DNA of 64,000 nucleotides from Lachnotalea sp041821265 (GTDB taxonomy: Bacteria > Bacillota > Clostridia > Lachnospirales > Lachnospiraceae), in NCBI GenBank assembly GCA_041821265.1, contig JBGUEQ010000021.1, positions 1 through 64,000 of the forward strand, read 5' to 3'. Below, piece by piece: positions 52,556-61,396 of this stretch; positions within the stretch are counted from its first letter, which is position 1, and each line of letters starts with the position of its first letter. Below the pieces are notes generated by a model that saw only the letters and a list, made by a program, of their open reading frames with translations, made no database searches and was not told where the DNA came from. Both the position numbers and the translations under genes were made by a program.

Positions 52556-54475
52556 ATGCGAAAGAAAATCCTATTCAATGAAGATTGGACATTTGTCCAT
52601 TATGATGGAACAAAAAGTAGTGTGAATATACCACACACATGGAATGCGGTAGACGGACAAGACGGTGGGAACGATTATTATCGCGGAAGTTGTTCGTATA
52701 AGAAATTATTTTTAAAACCGTTGTATGACGAAGCTGAAGAGGAAATCTGGATTGAATTTCAAGGTGTTAACTCCAGCGCGTATATAGAGATGAATGGACA
52801 GATGATTTTTCATCATGATGGTGGTTATTCATCATTTCGTGTCAATGTTACAGATTTACTTATAGAACAAAATGAGTTAATTGTTAGTGTAGATAATAGT
52901 TCAAATAAAACAGTCTATCCACAAAAAGCTGATTTCACATTTTATGGTGGAATTTATAGAGATGTGAATCTTCTAAAGTTATCAAAATATCATTTTGATA
53001 TGGATTATTACTGTAGCGATCTGAAAATAACTCCAATAGTAGATGGAAAAGATGCAAATGTTAGAATTGAGACCCACAACAATATAGAGAATGGAAAAGT
53101 TCATGTTATGCTCAAAGATATGAATGGAGCCACGGTTGTAGAGGGAGAAGGTTCCGATATAAGTTTGAAAATTCCATCCGTACATTTGTGGAATGGGAGA
53201 AAGGATCCCTATCTATATACCGCGGTAGTACAACTAGAGATGGATGGAAAATTGTCCGACGAGGTCAGTTCAAGATTTGGTGTAAGATCTTTCTATGTAG
53301 ATCCGGAAAAAGGATTTTTTCTAAATGGTGTATCTTATCCTCTTCATGGAGTCAGCAGGCATCAAGATAGACAAAACATTGGAAATGCTATAACACGCCA
53401 GATGCATGATCAAGATATGGATATAATTTGCGAGGTAGGAGCAAACACAATTCGATTGGCTCATTATCAACATGATCAGTATTTTTATGATCTTTGTGAT
53501 GAACGAGGAATGATTGTTTGGGCAGAAATACCATATATTTCTGAGCATTTGCCAGAAGCTCGAAAAAATACAATCAGTCAAATGTCAGAACTAATTATGC
53601 AAAACTATAATCATCCAAGTATTGTTGTATGGGGATTATCGAATGAAATAACAATTAGTAAAAAAAATCACAAAGACATGCTTGATAATCATTATGAATT
53701 GAATGACTTGTGTCATAAAATGGATACTACGAGACTCACAACATTAGCCTGCTATGCAATGTGTGGTCCATTTAATAAAGTAGCACATATTAGTGACTTG
53801 GTAGGTTGGAACTTGTATCTGGGCTGGTATGTACCAGGAAAATTTCTAAATGATTTATGGATTAAATTTTTTCATTTAATATATCCAAAACGTCCTCTTT
53901 GCTATGCAGAGTATGGTGCAGAAGCTATGACAAATCTACATAATTCAAAACCACACCGTGGTGATCATACCGAAATGTATCAGTTATTATATCATGAGTA
54001 TATGTTAAAATGTTTTAAGCGTCATCCATATTTATGGGCAACTTATGTTTGGAATATGTTTGATTTTGCAGCAGATGCCCGTGATCAAGGTGGAGAGCCA
54101 GGAATGAATCACAAAGGTCTTGTTACTTTTGACAGAACTACAAAAAAAGATAGTTTTTATATCTATAAGGCATGGTGGAGCGAGGAACCATTTGTGCACA
54201 TTTGTGGAAGGCGATATGTGAACCGTTCTGAGAAAGTAACAAAAGTATATGTTTGTACTAATTTGTCATCTGTCAAGTTATATAATAACGGAGAACTTAT
54301 AGAAGAAAAAAAAGGTGACAAACTATTTGTCTTTGACATTAAGCTCGAAAATGAGAATTGTATAAGTGTTGTTTCAGAAGATTGTCAGGACGAGATATCA
54401 ATATGCAAGATTAGTTTACCAGATCCCAATTATAAGCTTAATAAGAGAAAAAATAAAAGTCAAAATTGGGTATAA
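52556..54475 (+). CDS. Glycoside hydrolase family 2 (beta-galactosidase-like)
   Basis: 639-aa cytoplasmic GH2 enzyme; no signal peptide. The N-terminal sugar-binding jelly-roll (1-160) includes NIPHTWNAVDGQDGGNDYYR. An immunoglobulin-like domain follows (165-250), then the catalytic TIM barrel (255-560) with HGVSRHQDRQNIGNAI, acid/base E364 in WGLSNEITI and nucleophile E452 in CYAEYGAEA. The C-terminal beta domain is short. Family members hydrolyse beta-galactosides, beta-glucuronides, beta-mannosides or arabinopyranosides; the layout favours galactosidase. GGAGG lies 10-15 bases before ATG 52556. The carrier encoded next would supply its substrate. Confidence 0.88.
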   Translation: MRKKILFNEDWTFVHYDGTKSSVNIPHTWNAVDGQDGGNDYYRGSCSYKKLFLKPLYDEAEEEIWIEFQGVNSSAYIEMNGQMIFHHDGGYSSFRVNVTDLLIEQNELIVSVDNSSNKTVYPQKADFTFYGGIYRDVNLLKLSKYHFDMDYYCSDLKITPIVDGKDANVRIETHNNIENGKVHVMLKDMNGATVVEGEGSDISLKIPSVHLWNGRKDPYLYTAVVQLEMDGKLSDEVSSRFGVRSFYVDPEKGFFLNGVSYPLHGVSRHQDRQNIGNAITRQMHDQDMDIICEVGANTIRLAHYQHDQYFYDLCDERGMIVWAEIPYISEHLPEARKNTISQMSELIMQNYNHPSIVVWGLSNEITISKKNHKDMLDNHYELNDLCHKMDTTRLTTLACYAMCGPFNKVAHISDLVGWNLYLGWYVPGKFLNDLWIKFFHLIYPKRPLCYAEYGAEAMTNLHNSKPHRGDHTEMYQLLYHEYMLKCFKRHPYLWATYVWNMFDFAADARDQGGEPGMNHKGLVTFDRTTKKDSFYIYKAWWSEEPFVHICGRRYVNRSEKVTKVYVCTNLSSVKLYNNGELIEEKKGDKLFVFDIKLENENCISVVSEDCQDEISICKISLPDPNYKLNKRKNKSQNWV

Positions 54476-54525
54476 GGATCAAAATATGAAAATGAAAATA
54501 GGAAAAAATCTAAGGAGGTTTATAG

Positions 54526-56094
54526 ATGAGCAACAAAATGAGTGCGTCCACAGGTGTAAATAGAGCAAAGCCGTGGCAAATGCTTTTCTTTTCATTTAAC
54601 AATGGCTCAACAAATTGTTATTTTGTTTTAATTATGAATTATTTAATCTACCATGCAAACGGTGTATTGGGATTAGCTTTAGTATTTGCAACGTTAATAG
54701 TAACAATTATGCGTATTATGGATGCAGTTACGGATCCTATAATTGGGGCGTGGATTGATAAGGCTAACACAAAGTTTGGAAAATTTCGTCCTTTTATGAT
54801 TTTTGGGAATATAATTCTTGCACTTAGTGCATTGATTATGTTCTTTGGAACACGCTTAATTCCAGAAAGTATGATGGCTCTGCGTTATATTTTATTTGTT
54901 TTATTTTATGCGATTTTTGTTATTGGATATACCTTTCAAACATCTTGTACCCGTGGTGGTCAGACATGTATAACAAATGATCCGAAGCAGCGTCCTTTAT
55001 TTAACATTTTTAACACCATTGCATCTCTCTTAGGTATGGGGTTAATTATGGCGGTTTCTAGTTTGTGGGGAGCTAAAGTTGGCTTTGGAACGGAAGAATT
55101 CTTTAACCTTGTGGTACCAATGGTTATTATTATTTCTATAATATTAATGATTTTTGCAGTCATTGGTATAAGTGAAAAAGACAGACCTGAATTCTATGGT
55201 ATGAGTAATGAGAAACAAAAATTCAGAATTCGTGATTATTTAGATATTATCAAACATAATAAGAATTTAAATATGCTTATTATTGCTGCAGCTGGAAGTA
55301 AATTAGCAAGTACAATTGCGCAAAATTCTGCAGTGAGCATTATGCTATTTGCATGTATGATGGGTAATTTTAATGGTTTATATTTGCCGTTTTATATCCT
55401 TGGTTTTCTTGGTGCAGTTCCATTTTTTATTTTAAATTTAAAAATATCACAAAAACATGGACAAAGACAAGGTATGATCACATGTAATACAATTGCTTTA
55501 TTAATGTATACAGTTGTTTTTGTCTTACTTGTTATATGGCAACCAGGTAGTGCTTTAACACAGTTGTCATTTACCAACATTAATCTTTATACGGTGTTGT
55601 TTGTTATATGTTATATGATTGGGTTTGGATCATACTATACAACTGCAGATATGGCCATACCGATGGTTGCTGATTGCTCCGATTATGAGGTTTATCGAAG
55701 TGGAATGTATGCCCCTGGTATGGTAGGTACGTTGCTTAGTTTTTCTGATAAACTAGTTTCAAGTCTTTCTTCTACGATTGTAGGTATAGTAATTTTAGTA
55801 GTTCTAAAAATGAAGACATTACCAGATGTAAATACACCGTATGTAGAAGGATTAAATACAGTCGTTATCATTTTGTTCTGTGTATTACCTATGATAGCAT
55901 GGATTATATCACTGATTGCAATGAAGTTTTATACACTTACTGGAGAACGTATGAAAGAAATACAAATCATCAATTCAGCTCGTAAGAATGCGATAGCAGA
56001 TGGTATGAGCAGTGTGGAGGCAATGAAAAAGTATAAAACTATCGAGCAGGTTGACCTTTCACAAATACATCTTAAAAAAAGTACTGATTGCTAA
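54526..56094 (+). CDS. GPH-family sugar:cation symporter (MelB-like)
   Basis: 522-aa carrier of the glycoside-pentoside-hexuronide:cation family, related to MelB/LacS. Twelve helices are visible. The cation-site aspartates lie in MRIMDAVTDPIIGAWID, followed by the loop KFGKFRPFMIFG; later ADMAIPMVADCSDYEVYRSG is the family signature in helix 10-11. AAGGAGG precedes ATG 54526, 50 bases after the GH2 gene. It probably imports the di- or oligosaccharide cut by the GH2 enzyme. Confidence 0.92.
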   Translation: MSNKMSASTGVNRAKPWQMLFFSFNNGSTNCYFVLIMNYLIYHANGVLGLALVFATLIVTIMRIMDAVTDPIIGAWIDKANTKFGKFRPFMIFGNIILALSALIMFFGTRLIPESMMALRYILFVLFYAIFVIGYTFQTSCTRGGQTCITNDPKQRPLFNIFNTIASLLGMGLIMAVSSLWGAKVGFGTEEFFNLVVPMVIIISIILMIFAVIGISEKDRPEFYGMSNEKQKFRIRDYLDIIKHNKNLNMLIIAAAGSKLASTIAQNSAVSIMLFACMMGNFNGLYLPFYILGFLGAVPFFILNLKISQKHGQRQGMITCNTIALLMYTVVFVLLVIWQPGSALTQLSFTNINLYTVLFVICYMIGFGSYYTTADMAIPMVADCSDYEVYRSGMYAPGMVGTLLSFSDKLVSSLSSTIVGIVILVVLKMKTLPDVNTPYVEGLNTVVIILFCVLPMIAWIISLIAMKFYTLTGERMKEIQIINSARKNAIADGMSSVEAMKKYKTIEQVDLSQIHLKKSTDC

Positions 56095-56166
56095 AACAAC
56101 CTTTATACGACCATATGTATAACACCGTTTTTACGTGCTTTATTTCTTTATTTTAATATAATTTTT

Positions 56167-56980
56167 GGCTCTGTGTCAATAGTTGGGGTGCGATTCTTTG
56201 AATCGCGCCCCATTACTGATGTTTTTATTATTGAATCCTTCAGTAGGACCATTGGTTAACCCATATTTAAAGGCATTGAGAATTTCTTTTGACCAGTGCC
56301 GATAGGTAGCACCACAACGTTCAAATTCAGGTATACATGATGTTTCCGCTTCTTTAATCCAATCCCAAAATGCTGTTCTTTGAACCGAATATTTTGTCTC
56401 CTGACAAATTGAATAGAACTTTTCCTTTAGATAACGCGATGTTCTTAAATCGTCATTATTCTGAAGCATTAAATCACAGTCTTTCTTATTTTTGTCTTTC
56501 AGATTTTTATATCTTCTTTTATAATACTTTCTAAGTGATGCAGGCATTGTTTTTTGCAACCGTTTCCTCACATTTTCAATTGCCCATGTAACTTGTTTTA
56601 TGAAGTGATATTTGTCAATAATAACCTGTGCATTAGGAAAATAGGTATATGCGAGGTCAACATATGATTGCCACATATCACAGATAAAAAATTTGACACG
56701 GTAGCGTTCAGAACGGGGAATATCCTTAAAATAAGTAATTAGGTGAGGCTGTGTTCTGTCTGGAACAATATCCAAAACCTTGTGCTTTTTGGGATCAACC
56801 AGGATACACTGATACTTTCCAGTAGTTGCATTTCCACGAAACTCATCAATTGAAATAGAAGCTTAGAGAGGTGGACGATTATAACTGATAGAATCAAGTA
56901 TCCTAGATACTGTGGAAGTTGAAACATTTGATTTTATGGCTACCGACTTGATAGACTCTGTATTATGAAATTGATTTCTT
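56167..56980 (-). mobile_element. ISL3-family insertion sequence remnant
   Basis: The left border GGCTCTGTGTCAATAGTTGG (56167-56186) matches the usual ISL3 terminal repeat and flows into a hairpin GGGGTGCGATTC/GAATCGCGCCCC (56185-56211). The transposase reads leftward: VSTSTVSRILDSISYNRPPL, a TAA stop near 56864, then ASISIDEFRGNATTGKYQ and the DDE-domain frame to 56176 (FFICDMWQSYVDLAYTYF, NAFKYGLTNGPTEGFNNK). The zinc-finger N terminus and the last 50 or so residues are missing, so it is dead. The right end is lost where the recombinase fragment begins. Confidence 0.85.
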
Positions 56981-57109
56981 GAATATGCAAAAGATAATTA
57001 TCTATATGATTTAATTGAAATTGCTTTATCAACAGGTATGCTTTCAGGTGAATTAAGAGGGCTATGCTAGTCAGATGTTGATTTGAAGCAAAAGATGATA
57101 TTCACATAG
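56975..57109 (+). pseudogene. Tyrosine recombinase (integrase) fragment
   Basis: In frame from 56975: FLEYAKDNYLYDLIEIALST, GMLSGELRGLC, stop (TAG 57068), SDVDLKQKMIFT, stop. This is the start of an integrase catalytic domain (FLEYAK...ALxTGMRxGELxxLxWxDID), with the first catalytic arginine replaced by Leu and a stop where Trp stood. It abuts the truncated ISL3 element. Confidence 0.7.
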
Positions 57110-57567
57110 AATTACCGTCAAAAAAGAAATTTATTATTCGATTAGTCCAACTAAAACATACTGTTCAAAAAAATGCAAAGAAACTCCCGATTAACCTTAC
57201 AGATAAAGATGATGATTTATGGAAATCATTATCAAATTGGAGTAAGGTTATTTGTGATAAGACGGAAAAAAGGGAAAAAAAGAATCATATTTGTGACATC
57301 TTAGCTTTGGATTCAATCATTTTGGAAGCTTTTATAAAAAAGATACATTTTATAGATGCTGAGGATGATATAATTGCGAGTATAAAATTAAATATATAAA
57401 GAAAAATGATTGCAAATGATAGAGTTAACGATGTATTTAATGAACTATTTTCTGAACCTAAACAGGATTTTTTTAATAGTGTAAAGGCGGGTAAACATCA
57501 AATAATTATATTTGAAGAATTGATAAAATTAGAGCAAAGGAACTTAAAATGCTCACCACCGATTTAA
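57082..57567 (+). pseudogene. Broken nuclease-like gene (possible DUF4297/Cap4-type)
   Basis: A single frame, without start codon and with one internal TAA at 57397, runs from 57082 to 57567. Its first part reads IHIELPSKKKFIIRLVQLKH, TVQKNAKKLPINLT, DDDLWKSLSNWSKVIC, KKNHICDILALDS. A QxK motif in VQLKH followed by a lysine/threonine strand and an LWKxLxNW helix is how I remember the dsDNA-nuclease domain DUF4297 found in anti-phage proteins such as Cap4. The next 54 codons (MIANDRVNDVFNELFSEPKQ) continue the same frame. The family call is tentative. Confidence 0.4.
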
Positions 57568-57718
57568 GCGTAAATTTAAGCAATGGTGAATTTTACTATT
57601 TATCTAATGAAAGTCAGATTGGATGGAAAATAGAATGGTAGTCTGTGTGATAATTGCCTGCATATATAATGTGATTGCAATGCTTATTAACATTATATAG
57701 AATTTAAGGGGAATAAAG

Positions 57719-57781
57719 ATGAACAAGGTTAAGCTAATTAAAGGTTTTTTCCTGGTGTGCTTAATAGGAATAGCAGTATAG
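57719..57781 (+). pseudogene. Signal-peptide-like fragment
   Basis: ATG 57719 behind AAGGGG opens 20 codons, NKVKLIKGFFLVCLIGIAV, then TAG; the frame continues SQMGSEKLGCWIRYYD. It looks like the start of a secreted or membrane protein cut by a nonsense mutation. The 620 bases from 57568 to 58187 otherwise show no gene. Confidence 0.3.
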
Positions 57782-57979
57782 TCACAAATGGGTTCAGAAA
57801 AACTGGGGTGTTGGATAAGGTACTACGATTAAACTAATATAAAGGCAGTCGCCTTTCGATTTTAAATCCTTTAGTCTAAAAATAAATCAAGTAATTTAAA
57901 AGAGAAGCAACGTTTAACAAATGATAATATAATTACAAATACGAAACTACAGAACTTGAATAATAATGACAACTTAAGA

Positions 57980-58012
57980 AAAATGACAAATTAGATGGAA
58001 ATCTGTCATTTT
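57980..58012. terminator. Hairpin in decayed region
   Basis: AAAATGAC (57980-57987) and GTCATTTT (58005-58012) with an inner AGAT/ATCT pair and a short T end; a possible leftover terminator. Confidence 0.4.
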
Positions 58013-58187
58013 GTACGATATAATAATAGTAGTAGAGTATGCATTGTTAAATTTAAAATTCTTAGATACACAGACTAAATTGGCGGTATCCATTTTAGAT
58101 ACTAGCTAAGCACTTGAAAAGGTATAAATAGCTATTTTCAATATCTTTTTCCTAGATTAAATTGAACTAGAGGTTGATTAAAAAAAT

Positions 58188-58399
58188 ATGACAAGTAAAC
58201 AGTTATATGATACGTTAATATATGGTGCATATTATGTCATTAAGATTAAGGAAATTCTAAACAAAATAAATATTTTTCGCTTCAAGATGGCGATACAGGT
58301 AGCAACTTGTCAATAATGATGCAAACAATCATACAAAAGGCCGAATTAAAAGCTACAGTAAAACACACACTAGAATCAATAGCAGAGGAGAGCGTATGA
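58188..58399 (+). pseudogene. DAK2-domain (DhaL/DegV-type) fragment with frameshift
   Basis: ATG 58188 starts MTSKQLYDTLIYGAYYVI and KEILNKINIF, then a frameshift near 58275 moves to LQDGDTGSNLSIMMQTIIQK and ...HTLESIAEESV, ending at TGA 58397. This is the beginning of a DAK2 (dihydroxyacetone kinase L-like) domain, whose DGDTGxN motif binds ADP/Mg. Normal proteins continue for at least 120 more residues. Its stop overlaps the start of the next gene (ATGA), so it may still help that gene's translation. Confidence 0.65.
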
Positions 58400-59232
58400 T
58401 AAATAAAAATAATATTGTCTTATCAAGTGTAGTATTTGTTTCATATATTATAATGGTTATTACAAATTTACTTGCAGATGCTTTACCTATAAACGGTAAG
58501 GGAACAGGAGAAATATCGGATTCTTATCAAAATCTTTTTGCTCCTGCAGGAATTACATTTACTATATGGGGATTAATTTACCTATTACTTTTGGTGTATT
58601 CAATAAATCAACTGATACATCACAAAAGAGAAAGTGTGATTGAGCAACAGAGTTTTAATACAGTGGGTATTCTGTTTTCTATCTCATCAATTGCGAATAC
58701 GATATGGATATTTGCATGGCATTATAATGAGATTTGGTTAAGTTTAATATTAATGTTAGTTATCCTTATTTGTCTGGTTAAAATCAATCTGATTATAAGA
58801 GATAAGGATTATTCTGGGATTGAGAAATATACAGTGAAATTACCATTTACCGTGTATTTAGGTTGGATAACAATAGCGACAATAGCGAATGTAACAACAT
58901 TTTTGGTTTCTATTAATTGGAATAGGTTATCTTTAAGCGAGGTTTTTTGGACGAACTTAATAATTATAGTAGGTGCTATCATAGGATTTATATGTGTGAT
59001 ATTTTATAAAAGTCTTGCGTATGGCTGTGTTTTGATATGGGCATTTATGGGTATAGTATTAAAACATCTTGATCCAGAATCCTTTGATGGCAGATATATA
59101 TCTGTTATTATTACAGCGTTTATAGCTATTTTTATAATTATCATATCACAAATTATATTAATTCGTGCTCGAGTAAAAGCTAAGAAGAATGATACAGAAT
59201 TAATAAATACAATAAATTATAGATACAGATGA
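58396..59232 (+). CDS. TspO/MBR-like integral membrane protein
   Basis: 278-aa membrane protein with seven or eight helices. The segment LFAPAGITFTIWGLIYLLLL matches the tryptophan-rich sensory protein (TspO/MBR) relatives that carry extra helices, as do TIWIFAWHYNEIW and ALPINGKGTGEISDSY near the start. TspO proteins bind porphyrins or steroids and modulate stress responses; this long bacterial branch has no settled function. GAGGAGAG precedes ATG 58396, which overlaps the stop of the DAK2 fragment. Confidence 0.75.
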   Translation: MINKNNIVLSSVVFVSYIIMVITNLLADALPINGKGTGEISDSYQNLFAPAGITFTIWGLIYLLLLVYSINQLIHHKRESVIEQQSFNTVGILFSISSIANTIWIFAWHYNEIWLSLILMLVILICLVKINLIIRDKDYSGIEKYTVKLPFTVYLGWITIATIANVTTFLVSINWNRLSLSEVFWTNLIIIVGAIIGFICVIFYKSLAYGCVLIWAFMGIVLKHLDPESFDGRYISVIITAFIAIFIIIISQIILIRARVKAKKNDTELINTINYRYR

Positions 59233-59283
59233 TGAAAGTAACGGAAATTAGAATGTGCAATGGAGCACTTATTGCTAAATAAA

Positions 59284-59910
59284 TCATTTTACTCCATATG
59301 CTGCAAATATGCTGATACTTGCCGTATCTTCGCTATCTTTTGAGTCAGAACAGCAATTGCAACCGACGCACGAAACAGAGGCCTCATTAAATCCAGCTTG
59401 CAAAAACCAATCCTTGATTTGTTCACGGTCAAATCCCATCCAAACATCATGCTGCTCCGTCTTTAAAAAGGTGAAATTATGTTCATCCAAATCCGTAATA
59501 ACGAGTTTTCCACCTGTTTTTAAAATTCGATATAATTCTTTAATAGCTATGGAGGGATCGGTTACATGGTGCAGATACATATTTGCAAAAGCATAATCAA
59601 TGCTCTGATTACCGATAGGAATAGAATCACTGTCGCCTATCATACAGGAAAGATCATTATAGTCTTTAAATTTTTGCCTCATGCTGTCCAACATCTTTTC
59701 GGATTGATCAATTGCTAAGACTTTCAATCCTGCTTTTAAAAGACCTTCTGTTACAAAACCAGTGCCTGCGCCAATATCAGCAGCAATTTTTCCAGTTTGA
59801 ATATTCGCTAAGGTATAAGCCACTTGCCTTACCTCTTCTAAAAAGAACGATGTCCTCATGTCGTCCCAGTCAACTGCAATCTCATTAAAATAACTCTTAC
59901 TTGTTTCCAT
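59284..59910 (-). CDS. Class I SAM-dependent methyltransferase with C-terminal cysteine motif
   Basis: 208-aa methyltransferase of the UbiE/ArsM-like kind. Motif I is AADIGAGTGFVTEGLL, the acidic end of strand 2 is VLAIDQSEKM, and post-motifs include SIDYAFANMYLHHVTDP and KTGGKLVITDLDEHNF. Near the C terminus lies CVGCNCCSDSKDSED, four cysteines within a short stretch, unusual for small-molecule methyltransferases and suggesting metal(loid) or thiol chemistry. AGGAGG precedes ATG 59910. It is the last gene of a leftward unit with a GNAT and a MarR regulator. Substrate unknown. Confidence 0.85.
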   Translation of the reverse strand: METSKSYFNEIAVDWDDMRTSFFLEEVRQVAYTLANIQTGKIAADIGAGTGFVTEGLLKAGLKVLAIDQSEKMLDSMRQKFKDYNDLSCMIGDSDSIPIGNQSIDYAFANMYLHHVTDPSIAIKELYRILKTGGKLVITDLDEHNFTFLKTEQHDVWMGFDREQIKDWFLQAGFNEASVSCVGCNCCSDSKDSEDTASISIFAAYGVK

Positions 59911-59956
59911 AGGAAAAGCCTCCTGTATGTATGGTTTTTAATAGTGTATTTAATTA

Positions 59957-60463
59957 CTAAATCAAACAGCTTCTTCGTTCCAAGAGAATTGTGTTATGCC
60001 AGTTTCCAAATCTGTCTTTTGCAATTTTTTCACGAAATCCGATTTCACGAAATCCACATTTCTTATGAAGGGCAATGCTAGCTACATTTTTATCTATGAT
60101 GCTGGAATATAGTGACCAGTATCCATTCCTTTCCGCTGCCTTTATGAGATGGTTAAATAACTTTGTACCAATTCCTAATTTAGTATATTGTAAGTCAAGG
60201 TAGATACTGACTTCTACTACACCTCGATATACTTCGCGTTTGGAAGTGGGTGAGAGTACAACAAATGCGATTACCTTTCCGTCAAATACAGCAACGAATC
60301 TACAATCTTGCAAATGTCCGCTGTCCCAGTCATCAAAGGTTGGACATTCGGTCTGAAAGGTTGCAATATTTGTATCAAGGCCTTGTTGATAGATATCTTT
60401 TATGTAATTCCAATCATCAGGTCTAAATTCTCTAATAATAAGTGATTCAATCATGTTATTCAT
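59957..60463 (-). CDS. GNAT acetyltransferase (phosphinothricin acetyltransferase-like)
   Basis: 168-aa GNAT enzyme of the PAT/ArsN-like branch, which acetylates amino groups of phosphinothricin, methionine sulfoximine or related amino-acid analogues. Seen are IREFRPDDWNYIKDIYQQGL, the strand-4 acetyl-CoA loop LQYTKLGIGTKLFNHLI, and the tail SIALHKKCGFREIGFREK, where PAT-like enzymes have ASxxLHxKxGFxxxG. It starts at ATG 60463 inside the end of the MarR gene (eight-base overlap), indicating coupled translation. Confidence 0.87.
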   Translation of the reverse strand: MNNMIESLIIREFRPDDWNYIKDIYQQGLDTNIATFQTECPTFDDWDSGHLQDCRFVAVFDGKVIAFVVLSPTSKREVYRGVVEVSIYLDLQYTKLGIGTKLFNHLIKAAERNGYWSLYSSIIDKNVASIALHKKCGFREIGFREKIAKDRFGNWHNTILLERRSCLI

Positions 60464-60902
60464 GTTGTTTTTCCACCTTCCATTGTTCGATTGCCCGATT
60501 GTAAAGAGAAATGGACTTTAGAATCGATTCATGTTCTGCTGGATCTATATTTTTAAATATTTCATTGAAAATCAAGTTCATATCATTCTCAATCTGTTCA
60601 AATATCTGTATACCCTTATCTGAAAGATTAATCTGAACGCTTCTACGATCCGATTTTGATGGTTCTCGTATAACAAGTTCTTTTTTTACTAATTCTTCAA
60701 CGATTTTACTAGCAGTACTAACATCAATCCGAAGAGTGGCTGCTAGATCCTTCAACATAGAATCTCTTTTCCTACCAATTTCCACTAGCGTATGACATTG
60801 TGTGGTGTTGACACTGCATAAGCAACAATCGGAGGAATTGATACAATCTAGATTTCGTTCTAAGATTCTTGTAACTTCACGTAATTCTTTACTTTTATTC
60901 AT
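60456..60902 (-). CDS. MarR-family regulator with N-terminal cysteines
   Basis: 148-aa MarR regulator. The winged helix spans residues 45-115: KDLAATLRIDVSTASKIVEE and the wing REPSKSDRRSVQINLSDKG. The N-terminal helix has five cysteines (NLDCINSSDCCLCSVNTTQC), a plausible metal or thiol sensor. It leads a leftward operon with the GNAT and methyltransferase genes. TAAATTCAACTA is directly repeated in its promoter region (60955 and 60987), likely operator halves for autoregulation. Confidence 0.9.
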   Translation of the reverse strand: MNKSKELREVTRILERNLDCINSSDCCLCSVNTTQCHTLVEIGRKRDSMLKDLAATLRIDVSTASKIVEELVKKELVIREPSKSDRRSVQINLSDKGIQIFEQIENDMNLIFNEIFKNIDPAEHESILKSISLYNRAIEQWKVEKQHE

Positions 60903-60954
60903 AATGATATCTCCAGTCTTTTGTTGATTTCATAAGTATACTACTAATAGTTTC

Positions 60955-60998
60955 TAAATTCAACTATTTATTATAAAAATAATATTTAAATTCAACTA
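60955..60998 (-). promoter_or_regulatory. Direct repeats upstream of MarR operon
   Basis: TAAATTCAACTA occurs at 60955-60966 and 60987-60998, 32 bases (about three helical turns) apart, in the AT-rich region where the leftward promoter must lie. This is a candidate MarR operator. Confidence 0.45.
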
Positions 60999-61220
60999 AT
61001 AAGTTGTGTCTGCCATTCTCTTTGATTGACAGAGTTGAATATGAAGTTAATCCTAATTGACCAAGTTTTTCAGGCTGATGTTTTGTAATCGACAATCAAT
61101 ATTTAAAATGAAATATTACGATTATATAAAGCAGTAATCTTTTGTTGTAAACTGTAAATTGTAGTTGTATAATAAATTTATTGTGTATAAAATTTGATTG
61201 GAAGTATAAGAAAACAAAGA

Positions 61221-61282
61221 TAACATTCAGTACCCACTAACGCGAAGTGGCTCAATGTTTTAACACAAATTTGTCAATTACT
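61221..61282. repeat. Partial dispersed repeat copy
   Basis: TAACATTCAGTACCCACTAA and CGCGAAGTGG (61221-61250) match the left end of the 15811 copy (ACCACTAGCGTGAGGTG). It merges into the GGDEF fragment at about 61268. The 494-base gap 60903-61396 contains nothing else that I can name. Confidence 0.5.
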
Positions 61283-61357
61283 TCGGACTTTGTTGGAGGT
61301 TATGGTGTCGAAGAATTTGCTGTGGTTTTACCGCAAACGGAAGGAAACAAGTTATAA
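61268..61357 (+). pseudogene. GGDEF-domain fragment
   Basis: One frame from 61268 to TAA 61355-61357 reads LSITSDFVGGYGVEEFAVVL, PQTEGNKL. This is the active-site hairpin of a diguanylate cyclase, (R)YGGEEFAVVLPxT, with the signature decayed to YGVEEF. The intact cyclase at 62660 has DFVGRYGGEEFVCVLPST at the same place. Nothing of the rest of the domain remains. Confidence 0.65.
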
Positions 61358-61396
61358 GTTACTCGTGATAGAATCAAATTATGAATAGGAGAAATA

